NCBI GenBank assembly: GCA_910573755.1
Contig: CAJTBO010000002.1
Span: forward strand, 124,001-188,000
Source: Lachnospiraceae bacterium
GTDB taxonomy: Bacteria > Bacillota > Clostridia > Lachnospirales > Lachnospiraceae
Length of the DNA: 64,000 bases
Reading direction: 5' to 3'
Under the pieces are notes generated by a model. The model did not search any database, was not told where the DNA came from, and saw only the letters and a program-made list of their open reading frames with translations. Positions 43,605 through 52,878 of the stretch are shown piece by piece. A program made the translations under genes and the position numbers. Within the stretch, counting starts at the first letter, position 1; each line of letters begins with the position of its first letter.

Positions 43605-43891
43605 ACTAACTACACAACAAAACAGAGAGATAAACTCTGTCGGATCTTTTATCAATTTATGAAGTTCTTATTTATCTTTATTTTTACTATCAATTTATGG
43701 TCAACATTATAAATCCCGAAACTCTTTTTTATTTATTTTATCCGGTTTTTGGTTGTTTTTTGTGATGCCTTCGGAGTGTGTCTGCCGTGCACCGGATACA
43801 GATCCGAATGTCTGAGGGGGGAAGGCCGTGTGCTTGAACCGGCTCCTGTTCCGGCATGGGAAGGCTGATCGTGCACAGAAAGAAGGGAAAA
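43605..43891 (+). other. Long untranslated leader of the surface-adhesin operon
   Basis: The transcript from the promoter would carry about 280 nt before the first gene. An ACAGAG...CTCTGT hairpin lies near its 5' end (about 43622-43640), followed by a T-rich stretch and then a more G+C-rich 120 nt. I see no match to a known riboswitch core. It may hold a protein- or RNA-controlled switch. Confidence 0.4.
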
Positions 43892-44977
43892 ATGAAAAAA
43901 GATTTTGCAGCAGGAAACAGAGTGCTTTTGGCGTTTGCGGCATTTTTATTTCTCACGCTTTTCGGGCGGGACGTGATAAGGGCGCAGGCAGTTTATGAGC
44001 GGGTATCGGAGAGCGGGATCAGGGAAGAAAAACTCATACCGGGAAAGAGGCTGATGAAAACGATTCCCCTGAACGCGGATGAGGTGACGCAGATCCCGAA
44101 GTATATTGTGGAGGATGATACGCCTTATGTGCTGAATGAAGCTTCTATTGTGGTGGAGGAGACCGGAAGGAGCAGTTCGGAAGGGGCGGACGTGGTCACA
44201 GTTTCCCGGAAAGTGGAGCATCTGCCGGATAATGATCTGGAGAGGATAGAAAAATCGATCACCCATGAGGGGCTGTCCTGCGAACTTTTGTATGTCGTTT
44301 ATGAGATATCGGAGGAGGATGAGGACGGGATTCCGGTAGAATACAGTGCGGTCTGCGAGTATGGAGGGCTGAAAAAGTACAGCAGATCCTACTCATCGGC
44401 GTGGCAGGCGGAAGTCTGGTATGATGCCTGTGAGATAACGGAAGGGATGGTGGTCATAACGGAGTCCGGAGAATATGAATACGGGGAGAATAATACCACG
44501 TCCGGCATTATAAAGCGCATAAACGGCGAACACGAAGCGGAAGATGGCGAGGTTCCTTTTCCGAAACCGGCGGTAAAAAAGTTTGCTTTAAAGAAAATCG
44601 TGCCGGGGGAGAAGGAAGAGGAAAGGGATCTGACGGACTTCATTCTTCCGATGGTGGCGGGAGTGCTCGGAGCCGGCCTGTTGTTTTTGTTTATTCTGTG
44701 GTTTTTTGTATTGACGGCGCCGCTGTTCGCATTGAAAAAGGGGGAGAAATATCGTTATATCGGACGGGTCAGGCTGAAAGAAACGGAATCCGGTTACGCG
44801 GCATATCTCACAGAGCGATTGGTAAACAGGGCGGATATTCCGGTTTTTAAAATAAGGGTGCCTGAAAAAGTCAGAAAAAACCAGAAGGAAAAAATGCTGC
44901 GGGTGTGTTGCCCGGAGGGGAAATGGATCACATTAATATGCGGAAAAGAAGTTGGATTTACATTGGAAAGGGAGTAA
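43892..44977 (+). CDS. Membrane-anchored extracellular protein encoded before the adhesin
   Basis: A 361-residue protein I cannot place in a family. An N-terminal signal or anchor (NRVLLAFAAFLFLTLFG) precedes an extracellular region of about 225 residues rich in Glu and Tyr. Then come a second membrane segment (LTDFILPMVAGVLGAGLLF and following, about 255-280) and an 80-residue cytoplasmic tail with Arg/Lys clusters. ATG 43892 follows GAAGGGA; a longer frame from 43856 is possible but less likely. The adhesin starts 3 bp after its stop, so the two are made together. It may be a dedicated helper for display or assembly of that adhesin, on context alone. Confidence 0.75.
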   Translation: MKKDFAAGNRVLLAFAAFLFLTLFGRDVIRAQAVYERVSESGIREEKLIPGKRLMKTIPLNADEVTQIPKYIVEDDTPYVLNEASIVVEETGRSSSEGADVVTVSRKVEHLPDNDLERIEKSITHEGLSCELLYVVYEISEEDEDGIPVEYSAVCEYGGLKKYSRSYSSAWQAEVWYDACEITEGMVVITESGEYEYGENNTTSGIIKRINGEHEAEDGEVPFPKPAVKKFALKKIVPGEKEEERDLTDFILPMVAGVLGAGLLFLFILWFFVLTAPLFALKKGEKYRYIGRVRLKETESGYAAYLTERLVNRADIPVFKIRVPEKVRKNQKEKMLRVCCPEGKWITLICGKEVGFTLERE

Positions 44978-44980
44978 TTT

Positions 44981-47900
44981 ATGAAGATAAAAACAGGGAA
45001 AAAAATCGGAAAAGCAGTCAGAAAAAGGATTGGAAGCCTGTTGCTGTGTGCGGTGCTTGTTCTGGGGAATATTTCCACGAATGCGTATGCGGAGACAGCA
45101 GCGGAGTCACGAAAGACGGAGCAGGGAGAAGGAGCATGCGGGGACGCAGAAGACGAGGGGGTTTCGGAGGCAAAAGGCGGAAAGCAGGAAAAAGAGAACA
45201 CAGAAGAAGCCGGAGCCGAAAACAGAAACCGGAATAGTCCGGAAAAAGAAAATTCCGGAACAGCCGGAAACAGTCAGGACAAAGAAAACACCGGATCAGA
45301 GAGCAAAGGCAGCCAGGGGCAGGAAAGCTTCGGGGCAGAAGCCGGGGGCGATCAGAGAAAAGAAAGTTCTGAAGCGGAAGGCGGAAACAGTCAGGGAAAA
45401 GAACATCCGGAAGCGGAGGCCGGGAACGGGTCTGGAGAAGATGTCGGGGCAGCGGATGAAAAGGATGCGGGGAAACAGGAGATTCCGGATACCGTTTCCG
45501 GAAATGATCCGCCAAAAGAACTTCCGGATGAGCAGTATCATTTTGAGGAGGAAGATGCGGAAACCGTGAAAAAATGGCTGGAACTTTATTGTCCCAACGG
45601 GTTTGAAGATCTGCTGGAGTATGATGGGAAATGGTGGAATGATCTGTATGACTATGAGCGGGAATATGCGGAGTTTTTACTGGGGCTGATCGTGGAATTA
45701 TCGGAAGACGCCTACGACGAGCAGGAACTTTCGGAATGTATCCGGATTTTGGAGAGCGGTGTGGACGCGGATGAGTTTTTCAAAGGAACCCTGTATCAGG
45801 GACTGACGCTGGAAGATTTGCGGGAAGTGCAAGACAGAAACGGTACTCTGGAAGAGCTGCTTCCGGAAGAAGACACTGCCCGGCGCAGGGCACCGGCTGC
45901 GAGAACGGCAGAATCGGGAAAGCTGGTGGCGAAAGTTCAAGTGACATCTACCGGTTATTCAGGGACAGGACATGGGACGATCTATAAGATCACATTGGGC
46001 GGGGTGCCTGCGATCTGCATTAGTTACGGGAAATCCTGCCGAAGTTCCTTTCTGTACCATGCGGAACCAGGCACTTATCAGAAAAAGGTTGGACATTTAG
46101 GCTATTTCGCAAGTCATGCCAGCGTGACGGGGGCGACCTATGTAGCCTGTCAGATAGCGGCGTGGCTGATGGTGGAAAATGGAAATTTGAGTGAGGCAAA
46201 TGTAAAAAGCAGGGCACAGGCAATGTTGAACATTTCTTCGGATGAGTCTATGGAAAAGATGCTGATGTATGTCTGGAGTTTCTACTCCGCAGCAAAATCC
46301 AGCTCTTCTGCGTACTATGAATATAGTTCCGATAATCCCAATGCACAACGTTTGATCGTATATAAGGAGGCGGCAGCAGGAACCTATAATCCGCCTGTTA
46401 AACCGGTAGATCCTGAAAAACCGGTGGAACCGGAAGGACCGGAGGTGCAGACGATATCGTCAAAGGCGGAGGCATCCTACAATATTGAAGTGAATAAGAG
46501 AGACTGGCAGACCGGCACAGGCCTTTTGGGTTGTGAGGTGGAAATACTGGAAGACGGAGAGTATCTGACAACCCTTACAACGGATGAAAACGGACATGCG
46601 GAATATTCCGTCACCAAGGAAGCCGAGTTTTCCGCTTCCTACGACGGTGTTACCGTCACAAAAGAGGCGGCGGAAAGTTCGCTGGCGGATCAGGAAGCGG
46701 CATTCAGAGCTGTGACTTACACCTACAGCACAGGAGAACTGACAGCGCCCCACGGTTATGTGTGGGAGTCAAATGAAAGAAGCGAGACCATAGCAGGGGG
46801 TGATACGGCGGTTTTTGAATTGACAAACGAGAGGACACTCGGTGCGGTGGAGCTGATAAAGTACGACACGGAAAGTGAGTGCGGTATGCAGCAGGGTGAT
46901 GCTTCCTTAGACGGTGCGGTATATGGTATCTATGCGGCGGAGGATATCCGGCATCAAGATAAGAAAACAGGTGTTATTTATCATAAAGATGATCTGGTAA
47001 AGACTGCCGTGATCGGAAAAACGCCAAAAAGGAACGCGGACGGCTATCTGTTAAATACAGACGGCAGCAGGCACATTGCGAATGGCGGCGGAGAGATCGC
47101 GTATGAGGATACACCGGGAAAAACACTGTTTGGGGATATGGAGCTGGGAAGCTATTACATAAAGGAAATACAGGCTTCCGAGGGATATATGTTGGATGAA
47201 GCGGTTTATCCTGTCACTTTTACTTATAAGTGGCAGATGGTAAAGATAGAGAACAGGAACGAGACGGCGAAGGACGCGGATAATGAGCTGACGGCAGATG
47301 ATGACAGTACATCAAAGTCTGTCTATTCCGGCGATCATGTGATCAAGCAGGGGATTCAGTTTGTAAAAACTTCCGATAATTCTTATCAGACCGAGTTAAA
47401 ACCCATTGAGGGCGCAGGCTTTTGTATTTATCTGATCAGCGAATTATCCGGTGTCAAGGATGGCAGTGTCACACCTATAGGGGAGGACTGGACAGCGGAC
47501 GATATCATGAGTTTTTATGAATATGATTTTACGAAAGAAAAAACAGCGGTGGTTTATAAGCGTACCGGCCATGAAGAGTGGACCGAGGGAGATCGGCTGT
47601 GGCTGGAAAAGGGAAGTAAACTCAATGAGTATAGAGTAAAGGAGATGTTTACGGATGCGGACGGGCGCATTGTGACGCCGGAGCTGCCCTACGGAACCTA
47701 TGTGATCGCGGAGACAACCACACCTGAGCACCATGTCTGCGCCAAACCGTTTATCGTTTATATTACAAAAGACGGCGGTATTTTATATACGGATGCGACA
47801 AAGCGGAAGGTCGAGAAGGCGTATACGCCGCAGGAAGGCATTCGTTACGGCGACCATAGAGAGACAAAGGATAGAGAGGGAAGAGAACTGCAAAAACAGC

Positions 47901-50626
47901 GTATCATTAACAATACGATCACCAAGACATATCTGCGTGTTTTGAAGGCGGATAGGGAATTTACCGTGATTCCGGGAACTTATATAGAGGCGGAGGAATT
48001 TGTCAGGGGAACGGTATTGAAAGAGGGGGCGGAATACCGGCTGAAATGTATGACATTGCCACTCAGCAGAGAGAGCCTTATTTCACTGAACTGGAAGCTT
48101 GATGCAGAAGGGTATATGAGTTATTATGATCCGGGCGAAAAAAGGATGACCGGAACAGCGGAGCATCCTTTCCGGACAGATTTTCTGCAAAAAAACGGTG
48201 TGATACAGGACTGCTATATCACACTGCCTCAGGAGGTTCCCATAGGAACTTATGAACTGGAAGAGATAACGGCGCCCGAAGGGTATGTGGTAAACGGGAG
48301 CGAGCAGTCTGTTCAGGACAGCAGTACGGACAGGGTAAACGGATATGAAGTCCTTGATACGCCTTTTCCCGAAGTGATCTTTACGATCAATAACGGCTCG
48401 GTCTATCCGGATGGACAGATGGGAACCAATAAATATGCCCTGATCGACGCATACGGAAATCTCACTGTGACAGTACTGCAGGAAAATCAGGAGCAGAAAG
48501 GTGTTGTTGAGATCACGAAACACGGGGAACAGCTTTCAGGCGCCCATGAGGATTCTGAAACGCTGCTTGATAAGCTGAAGGAAGAACCCTTCCGGGAGAT
48601 CAAAAAGGCGCCGGAAAGCAGCCGCCGGGATCTTGTATTTGAGTATGAGGATGCACCGGTGGAGGGAGCGGAATTTGAGATTATCGCAGCGGAGGACATT
48701 TATACGCAGGAGGTGCTGAAAGATTTATTCGGGAGCTATTCCGTGAATCCGGAAACATATCTGGTTTACAAAAAAGGGGATGTGGCAGCGAAGATTACAA
48801 CAGACAGAAACGGCTGGGGTTATGCTTCAGGACTTTATATCGGTAAGTATAAAATCGTGGAAACGACTGCAGGGGATGGTTTTGTGCTGAATACGAAGGA
48901 GACGGAATTCGAGATATCTGCCAAAAAGCAGACAGTTAATTTTGATTTCCACACGGTTGATTATAAAAATGAAAGACAGAAGCTGGAAGTTGCCACGGAA
49001 AAGCGGGATCAGGACAGCGGAAGGCCGCTTGCCAAAGCGGTATACGGTTTGTATGCCGGGGAGGATATCACAACGAATATCCTCTTCGATGAAGATACCG
49101 GAAAGTGGATCGTGAGAGATGCGCCGGAGGTGCTTTACAGTGCGGATACGCTGATTGCAACCTGTGTGACGGATCAAAACGGAAAAGGCATTTTTGATGA
49201 AGATCTGCCTCTGGGGAAATATTATATCAGAGAACTGGAAGCGCCGAGGGGATATTTGACTGCGCTGCGGGATATTTCCGTCAACGGACGTTATGATAGT
49301 GTGAGGGGCGGACAGGATGTGGAGAAGCAGGAATATCAGGCGGCTTTTCAAAACAGAAAAACGCAGTTGATAGTCACAAAACAGGATCTGGTGAACAAAA
49401 AAGAGATAGAAGGCGCAACGCTGGAAATAAAAGAGATCGAGACGGATCGGGACGGAAATCTGAAAAAGGATGAAGCCGGAAATTATATCGGGAAGTCTCT
49501 GGTTTCATGGGTATCAAAGGAAGAAGAAGTACATAATTTCTATAGGGATACGAACGGATATCTGATAGAGGTCGGGGATGAGAGTGAGGTGCCGGAAGGG
49601 AAAGAATTGATCACGAAAAGGGGACATCTGATCGAAGGGCTGCAGATTGGAAGGGTTTACCTGTTGGCGGAACGGTCAGCGCCTGACGGCTACGGTTATG
49701 CGGAGGATATTTTATTTAAACTGGAGCAGGAAAAGACAGAAGATACCCTGACAGAGACTACGGGACTGTATTCTCCTGACGGATCTGTCTGGAACAGGGT
49801 TCCGGAAGATATACTTGTGATGTATGACGAAAAAGAGGCGCTTAAAATTGAAAAGTCCACGATCAAAATGACTCAGCGGAAGGATACCTATCAGTATACA
49901 GTGGATGAACTGAAAAATCTGACCGGTGAAAGCCTGGAAGAGTTTACGATGACGGATCATCTTCCGGAGGAACTCTATTTAACGGAACTCTGGACCGGCA
50001 CTTATAACGAAAGCCTGCTCTATGAAGTGGAATATATGACGAATAAGAGCGGCGGGTGGATCAGCTGGGAGAGGGACCTGTCCACAGAGGAAAATCATCA
50101 TCTGAGGATACCGGAAGAGCTGCAGACAAAGCAGGAACATGTGATAAAATTCCGATTGCTTTTTGGCACTGTGGGCGGAGATTTTGAAAAAATAAAATCA
50201 CCGGTATATATGACATATGTGTCACAAGATGCGGCGGATGTTATTGTCAACGAAATAGAATTGACCGCGGAGCACAACGGAAAAAAACTCAGGGATAAAG
50301 ACCGGACGGAGACGATCCTTTATCTGAAGCGGATTTCCGGATACGGGCCGGGAGGCGGAGGCAGTCCGTTATATGCAGTTGTGGGGACGGACACCGAGAT
50401 AACAGAGCAGGAGACTTCTGTCATCCGGCAGAAAACATCAGAGAAAACGCCGGGAGAAGAGGCGGAAAAGATCGAGGATGAAGATCTGCCCGGAGCAGGG
50501 CCTGTAAAGAGTGGATCTGTTCAGACGGGAGATCATATCTCAGCCGTGTTCTTTCTGCAATCGGCTGTCGCTGCATTGACCGGGCTGGCGGTACTCTGGT
50601 GCTTTGGGAGAAAAAAGAAAAGATAG
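44981..50626 (+). CDS. Giant cell-wall adhesin with thioester domain and SpaA/Cna-B repeats
   Basis: A surface protein of 1881 residues. The signal peptide ends at AYA-E (about 37/38). A 130-residue Gly/Glu/Ser/Asn-rich stalk with imperfect GNSQxKE repeats follows. A thioester-type domain has Cys346 (AICI) and Gln391 (VACQIAAW), the pair that would form an internal thioester for covalent host binding. About seven SpaA/Cna-B modules then run to about 1600, each with a Lys-containing first strand and a closing E-T/A-P-x-GY motif such as EEITAPEGY or RELEAPRGY, which form isopeptide bonds. The C-terminus has SVQTGDH, a hydrophobic segment and GRKKKR, a sortase signal in which LP is replaced by SV. 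No sortase gene is in the window. GGAAAGGGAG is the ribosome site. Confidence 0.9.
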   Translation: MKIKTGKKIGKAVRKRIGSLLLCAVLVLGNISTNAYAETAAESRKTEQGEGACGDAEDEGVSEAKGGKQEKENTEEAGAENRNRNSPEKENSGTAGNSQDKENTGSESKGSQGQESFGAEAGGDQRKESSEAEGGNSQGKEHPEAEAGNGSGEDVGAADEKDAGKQEIPDTVSGNDPPKELPDEQYHFEEEDAETVKKWLELYCPNGFEDLLEYDGKWWNDLYDYEREYAEFLLGLIVELSEDAYDEQELSECIRILESGVDADEFFKGTLYQGLTLEDLREVQDRNGTLEELLPEEDTARRRAPAARTAESGKLVAKVQVTSTGYSGTGHGTIYKITLGGVPAICISYGKSCRSSFLYHAEPGTYQKKVGHLGYFASHASVTGATYVACQIAAWLMVENGNLSEANVKSRAQAMLNISSDESMEKMLMYVWSFYSAAKSSSSAYYEYSSDNPNAQRLIVYKEAAAGTYNPPVKPVDPEKPVEPEGPEVQTISSKAEASYNIEVNKRDWQTGTGLLGCEVEILEDGEYLTTLTTDENGHAEYSVTKEAEFSASYDGVTVTKEAAESSLADQEAAFRAVTYTYSTGELTAPHGYVWESNERSETIAGGDTAVFELTNERTLGAVELIKYDTESECGMQQGDASLDGAVYGIYAAEDIRHQDKKTGVIYHKDDLVKTAVIGKTPKRNADGYLLNTDGSRHIANGGGEIAYEDTPGKTLFGDMELGSYYIKEIQASEGYMLDEAVYPVTFTYKWQMVKIENRNETAKDADNELTADDDSTSKSVYSGDHVIKQGIQFVKTSDNSYQTELKPIEGAGFCIYLISELSGVKDGSVTPIGEDWTADDIMSFYEYDFTKEKTAVVYKRTGHEEWTEGDRLWLEKGSKLNEYRVKEMFTDADGRIVTPELPYGTYVIAETTTPEHHVCAKPFIVYITKDGGILYTDATKRKVEKAYTPQEGIRYGDHRETKDREGRELQKQRIINNTITKTYLRVLKADREFTVIPGTYIEAEEFVRGTVLKEGAEYRLKCMTLPLSRESLISLNWKLDAEGYMSYYDPGEKRMTGTAEHPFRTDFLQKNGVIQDCYITLPQEVPIGTYELEEITAPEGYVVNGSEQSVQDSSTDRVNGYEVLDTPFPEVIFTINNGSVYPDGQMGTNKYALIDAYGNLTVTVLQENQEQKGVVEITKHGEQLSGAHEDSETLLDKLKEEPFREIKKAPESSRRDLVFEYEDAPVEGAEFEIIAAEDIYTQEVLKDLFGSYSVNPETYLVYKKGDVAAKITTDRNGWGYASGLYIGKYKIVETTAGDGFVLNTKETEFEISAKKQTVNFDFHTVDYKNERQKLEVATEKRDQDSGRPLAKAVYGLYAGEDITTNILFDEDTGKWIVRDAPEVLYSADTLIATCVTDQNGKGIFDEDLPLGKYYIRELEAPRGYLTALRDISVNGRYDSVRGGQDVEKQEYQAAFQNRKTQLIVTKQDLVNKKEIEGATLEIKEIETDRDGNLKKDEAGNYIGKSLVSWVSKEEEVHNFYRDTNGYLIEVGDESEVPEGKELITKRGHLIEGLQIGRVYLLAERSAPDGYGYAEDILFKLEQEKTEDTLTETTGLYSPDGSVWNRVPEDILVMYDEKEALKIEKSTIKMTQRKDTYQYTVDELKNLTGESLEEFTMTDHLPEELYLTELWTGTYNESLLYEVEYMTNKSGGWISWERDLSTEENHHLRIPEELQTKQEHVIKFRLLFGTVGGDFEKIKSPVYMTYVSQDAADVIVNEIELTAEHNGKKLRDKDRTETILYLKRISGYGPGGGGSPLYAVVGTDTEITEQETSVIRQKTSEKTPGEEAEKIEDEDLPGAGPVKSGSVQTGDHISAVFFLQSAVAALTGLAVLWCFGRKKKR

Positions 50627-50690
50627 AGGCAGAACAAGGGTATAGGGTAAGAAGGATATGAAGTAAGAAGAGCATAAAATAAGAAGAACG

Positions 50691-50739
50691 AAAAAGCCTC
50701 CGATAACATATGATAAAAAAATGATATGGGAGGCTTTTT
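50691..50739 (+). terminator. Terminator-like hairpin that overlaps the subtilase ribosome site
   Basis: AAAAAGCCTCC (50691-50701) pairs perfectly over 11 bp with GGAGGCTTTTT (50729-50739). The 3' arm is both the T tract of a terminator and the GGAGG ribosome site of the gene starting at 50741, with the ATG one base beyond. The hairpin could end the adhesin transcript and also hide the ribosome site in read-through RNA. Confidence 0.75.
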
Positions 50740-50740
50740 G

Positions 50741-52513
50741 ATGCCTTCTTGTGAAAAAAGAATTTACAGTAACGATTATTACAGCGCCCTTTTGGATTTC
50801 TGGCCGCTGGATGAAGAAATCAATCTTATATCACCGGATTTCTGTTATATGAAGATCAGTGATATTCTGGGAGTTCTGGTCATTGATAAAAAGATTCTGA
50901 CATCTTTGTCATTTACGGATTATACCTATCGTTTCCTGCCAAAATTATATGCGCCGATGCAGAATATATCTTTTCCGCTGCTAAAATCCGGTATTCTGCA
51001 GGTACAGCAGCCGCCGCTTAGGCTGACGGGGCAGAATGTTATTATTGGTATTGCGGATTCCGGTATTGATTATACCATGCCTGCGTTCCGCAGGGAGGAT
51101 GGCAGCAGCCGGATACTGGCGATCTGGGACCAGACGATTCCTTACGGGACGGCATCCGGTATTCCCGGGGAAAGTGCTGACGAAGATGACGGAAGCCGTA
51201 TGAGGCGTTGGAATGATGACAGTATAAAAAAGCGGGGGACTTTGGATGTTCCGTTCGGGACGGTTTATACGCAGGAGGAGATCAATGAGGCACTGAGAAA
51301 TGAAAATCCGTTTCTGAAAGTGCCTTCCAGGGATGAGACGGGACATGGCAGTGCTATGGCAGGGGCAGCCGGCGGCAGAGTAGGAGACGAAGTATACGGC
51401 GGTGCGATCAATGCGGAATATGTTATCGTAAAATGTAAGCAGGCGGATGAGGATCTGCTGCAGTTTTATTATATTGCGGAAGGGGCACAGGCCTACAGCG
51501 AAACGGACATTATGCTGGCATACCGCTTTATAGACAGTTATTGCGAGCCTTTCCGGCGGCCGCTTGTCTACTGTCTGGGTATGGGAAGCAGTATGGGGCC
51601 TCATGACGGAACATCTCTGTTTTCGGAGTTTTTAAATAATATTGCTCTGGAACGGAGCCGGGCGGTTGTGGTCTGCGGCGGGAATGAAGGAAATCAGGCG
51701 GGGCATTTTAGCGGAAGCGGTGACAGGGATGTGGAGCTGCGGGCAGGAGAAGGCGTAAACGGTTTCACATTGGAGATATGGGGGAGCGTACCGGAGATTT
51801 TTTCCATTGTTCTTGTGTCGCCGGGCGGGGAAAATACGGCGGTGCTGAGCAGTATTGTAAGCGGAAGCAAACGGATCTCGTTTATTTTTGAGCAGACGGT
51901 TGTGTTTGCGGAGGCGGAACTGGCGGAACAGAGTTCCGGCAGAACGCTTATGGTGCTTCGCTTTGAGAAACCGACGCCGGGGATCTGGCGTATAAAGATG
52001 CGGAATGCAGGCGCTTTTCATATGTGGCTGCCGGTAAAGGAGTTTCTCGGAGGCGAGGTGTTCTTTTTACAGCCTGATCCGGAAGTCACACTCACGGAAC
52101 CGGCATATGCGCAGGAGGTTATCACGACTTCGGCTTATGCGGATGTTACAGGTGCCTTTTGGGGAGAAAGCGGCAGGGGTTTTGCGGTGGACGGGCAGAT
52201 CAAACCGGATCTGGCAGCACCGGGCGTGGATATACCGGTACCCGGAAGGGCTCCGGTGGCGCTGCCGGGTCCTGAAGGAGCGGAAAGTATGGGAAATCTC
52301 GGGAGTTTTACGGTGACCGGCAGCAGTATGTCCGCCGCCATCACTGCAGGTGCGGTGGCACAGTTTCTGGAATGGGCGATTGTGAGAGAGAATGACGTAT
52401 TTATCAAAGGGAGAGAGGTTAAAAGCTATCTGCAGAGAGGCGCGGCGAAGGAGGCGGGAGTGGAGTATCCGGACAGAAGGTGGGGGGAGCGTGATATTAT
52501 GTTGTCAAGTTAG
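50741..52513 (+). CDS. Subtilisin-like serine protease (S8, CspB-like)
   Basis: A 590-residue subtilase with an intact triad: Asp106 (IADSGIDY), His202 (ETGHGSAMAG) and Ser529 (TGSSMSAAI). The oxyanion Asn lies in VCGGNEGN near 314. A 90-residue N-terminal region without a signal peptide resembles the prodomain of Csp-type germination or cytoplasmic clostridial subtilases. A beta-rich insert lies between the His and Ser regions, as in CspB. It may act in spores or be exported in a non-classical way; this is not resolved. ATG 50741 follows GGGAGG at seven bases; an ATG at 50726 lies in the hairpin and is less likely. Confidence 0.9.
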   Translation: MPSCEKRIYSNDYYSALLDFWPLDEEINLISPDFCYMKISDILGVLVIDKKILTSLSFTDYTYRFLPKLYAPMQNISFPLLKSGILQVQQPPLRLTGQNVIIGIADSGIDYTMPAFRREDGSSRILAIWDQTIPYGTASGIPGESADEDDGSRMRRWNDDSIKKRGTLDVPFGTVYTQEEINEALRNENPFLKVPSRDETGHGSAMAGAAGGRVGDEVYGGAINAEYVIVKCKQADEDLLQFYYIAEGAQAYSETDIMLAYRFIDSYCEPFRRPLVYCLGMGSSMGPHDGTSLFSEFLNNIALERSRAVVVCGGNEGNQAGHFSGSGDRDVELRAGEGVNGFTLEIWGSVPEIFSIVLVSPGGENTAVLSSIVSGSKRISFIFEQTVVFAEAELAEQSSGRTLMVLRFEKPTPGIWRIKMRNAGAFHMWLPVKEFLGGEVFFLQPDPEVTLTEPAYAQEVITTSAYADVTGAFWGESGRGFAVDGQIKPDLAAPGVDIPVPGRAPVALPGPEGAESMGNLGSFTVTGSSMSAAITAGAVAQFLEWAIVRENDVFIKGREVKSYLQRGAAKEAGVEYPDRRWGERDIMLSS

Positions 52514-52576
52514 CGGAAAGCCAGTAAAGATTTGGGGTTTCTTCTGATTTAGTCCTATGAAAAACTGCCGTAAAAA

Positions 52577-52598
52577 AGTTTTCGACATGTCGAAAACT
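52577..52598. promoter_or_regulatory. Perfect 22-bp palindrome made of two abutting Spo0A-like boxes
   Basis: AGTTTTCGACATGTCGAAAACT is its own reverse complement and contains TGTCGAA, the core of the Spo0A box, once on each strand. It lies 64 bp after the subtilase stop. No intact gene starts next to it, so its role is unclear. Confidence 0.55.
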
Positions 52599-52677
52599 AC
52601 AAAAATTGATTGGAATGGGTTCATTTTTAATCAAAAAACAGTAAAAACGAGCAACTTGACACTAAAATAACACATAG

Positions 52678-52878
52678 CCTCATGACATAAATGCCTACCG
52701 CTATATTTTGAAGGCGAGGCTGGAGGAAAAACTTTCCCGGGCATATCTGACTATAGGGGAAGCACTCAAGAAGAGGAGAAAGTATGAACAGTTTTATATT
52801 GCGGAGCACTATGGGGAAAAGAGGAAGATATTTTATCGGGATATTTATTACCCAACTACTTTACAACTATTAAGCTAA
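52678..52878 (+). pseudogene. Unidentified open fragment cut by a decayed IS
   Basis: A frame of 66 codons reads NAYRYILKARLEEKLSRA and AEHYGEKRKIFYRDIYY before running into the left end of the decayed IS at about 52850. It is charged and helical, has no in-frame ATG near the start and resembles no family I know. It is likely the end of a gene broken by the insertion. Confidence 0.3.

Noticed and set aside
43800-43891. c-di-GMP-I riboswitch before the adhesin operon
   Set aside because: The conserved core sequences of that riboswitch class could not be found in the leader.
45018-45569. Overlapping frames on both strands in the low-complexity stalk of the adhesin
   Set aside because: They arise from repetitive Glu/Lys/Gly codons in the stalk; the adhesin frame has a signal peptide and a ribosome site and accounts for the region.
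50560-50626. Canonical LPxTG sorting signal in the adhesin
   Set aside because: The only match is SVQTGD; DLPGAGP upstream lacks the Thr-Gly pair and is too far from the membrane segment.
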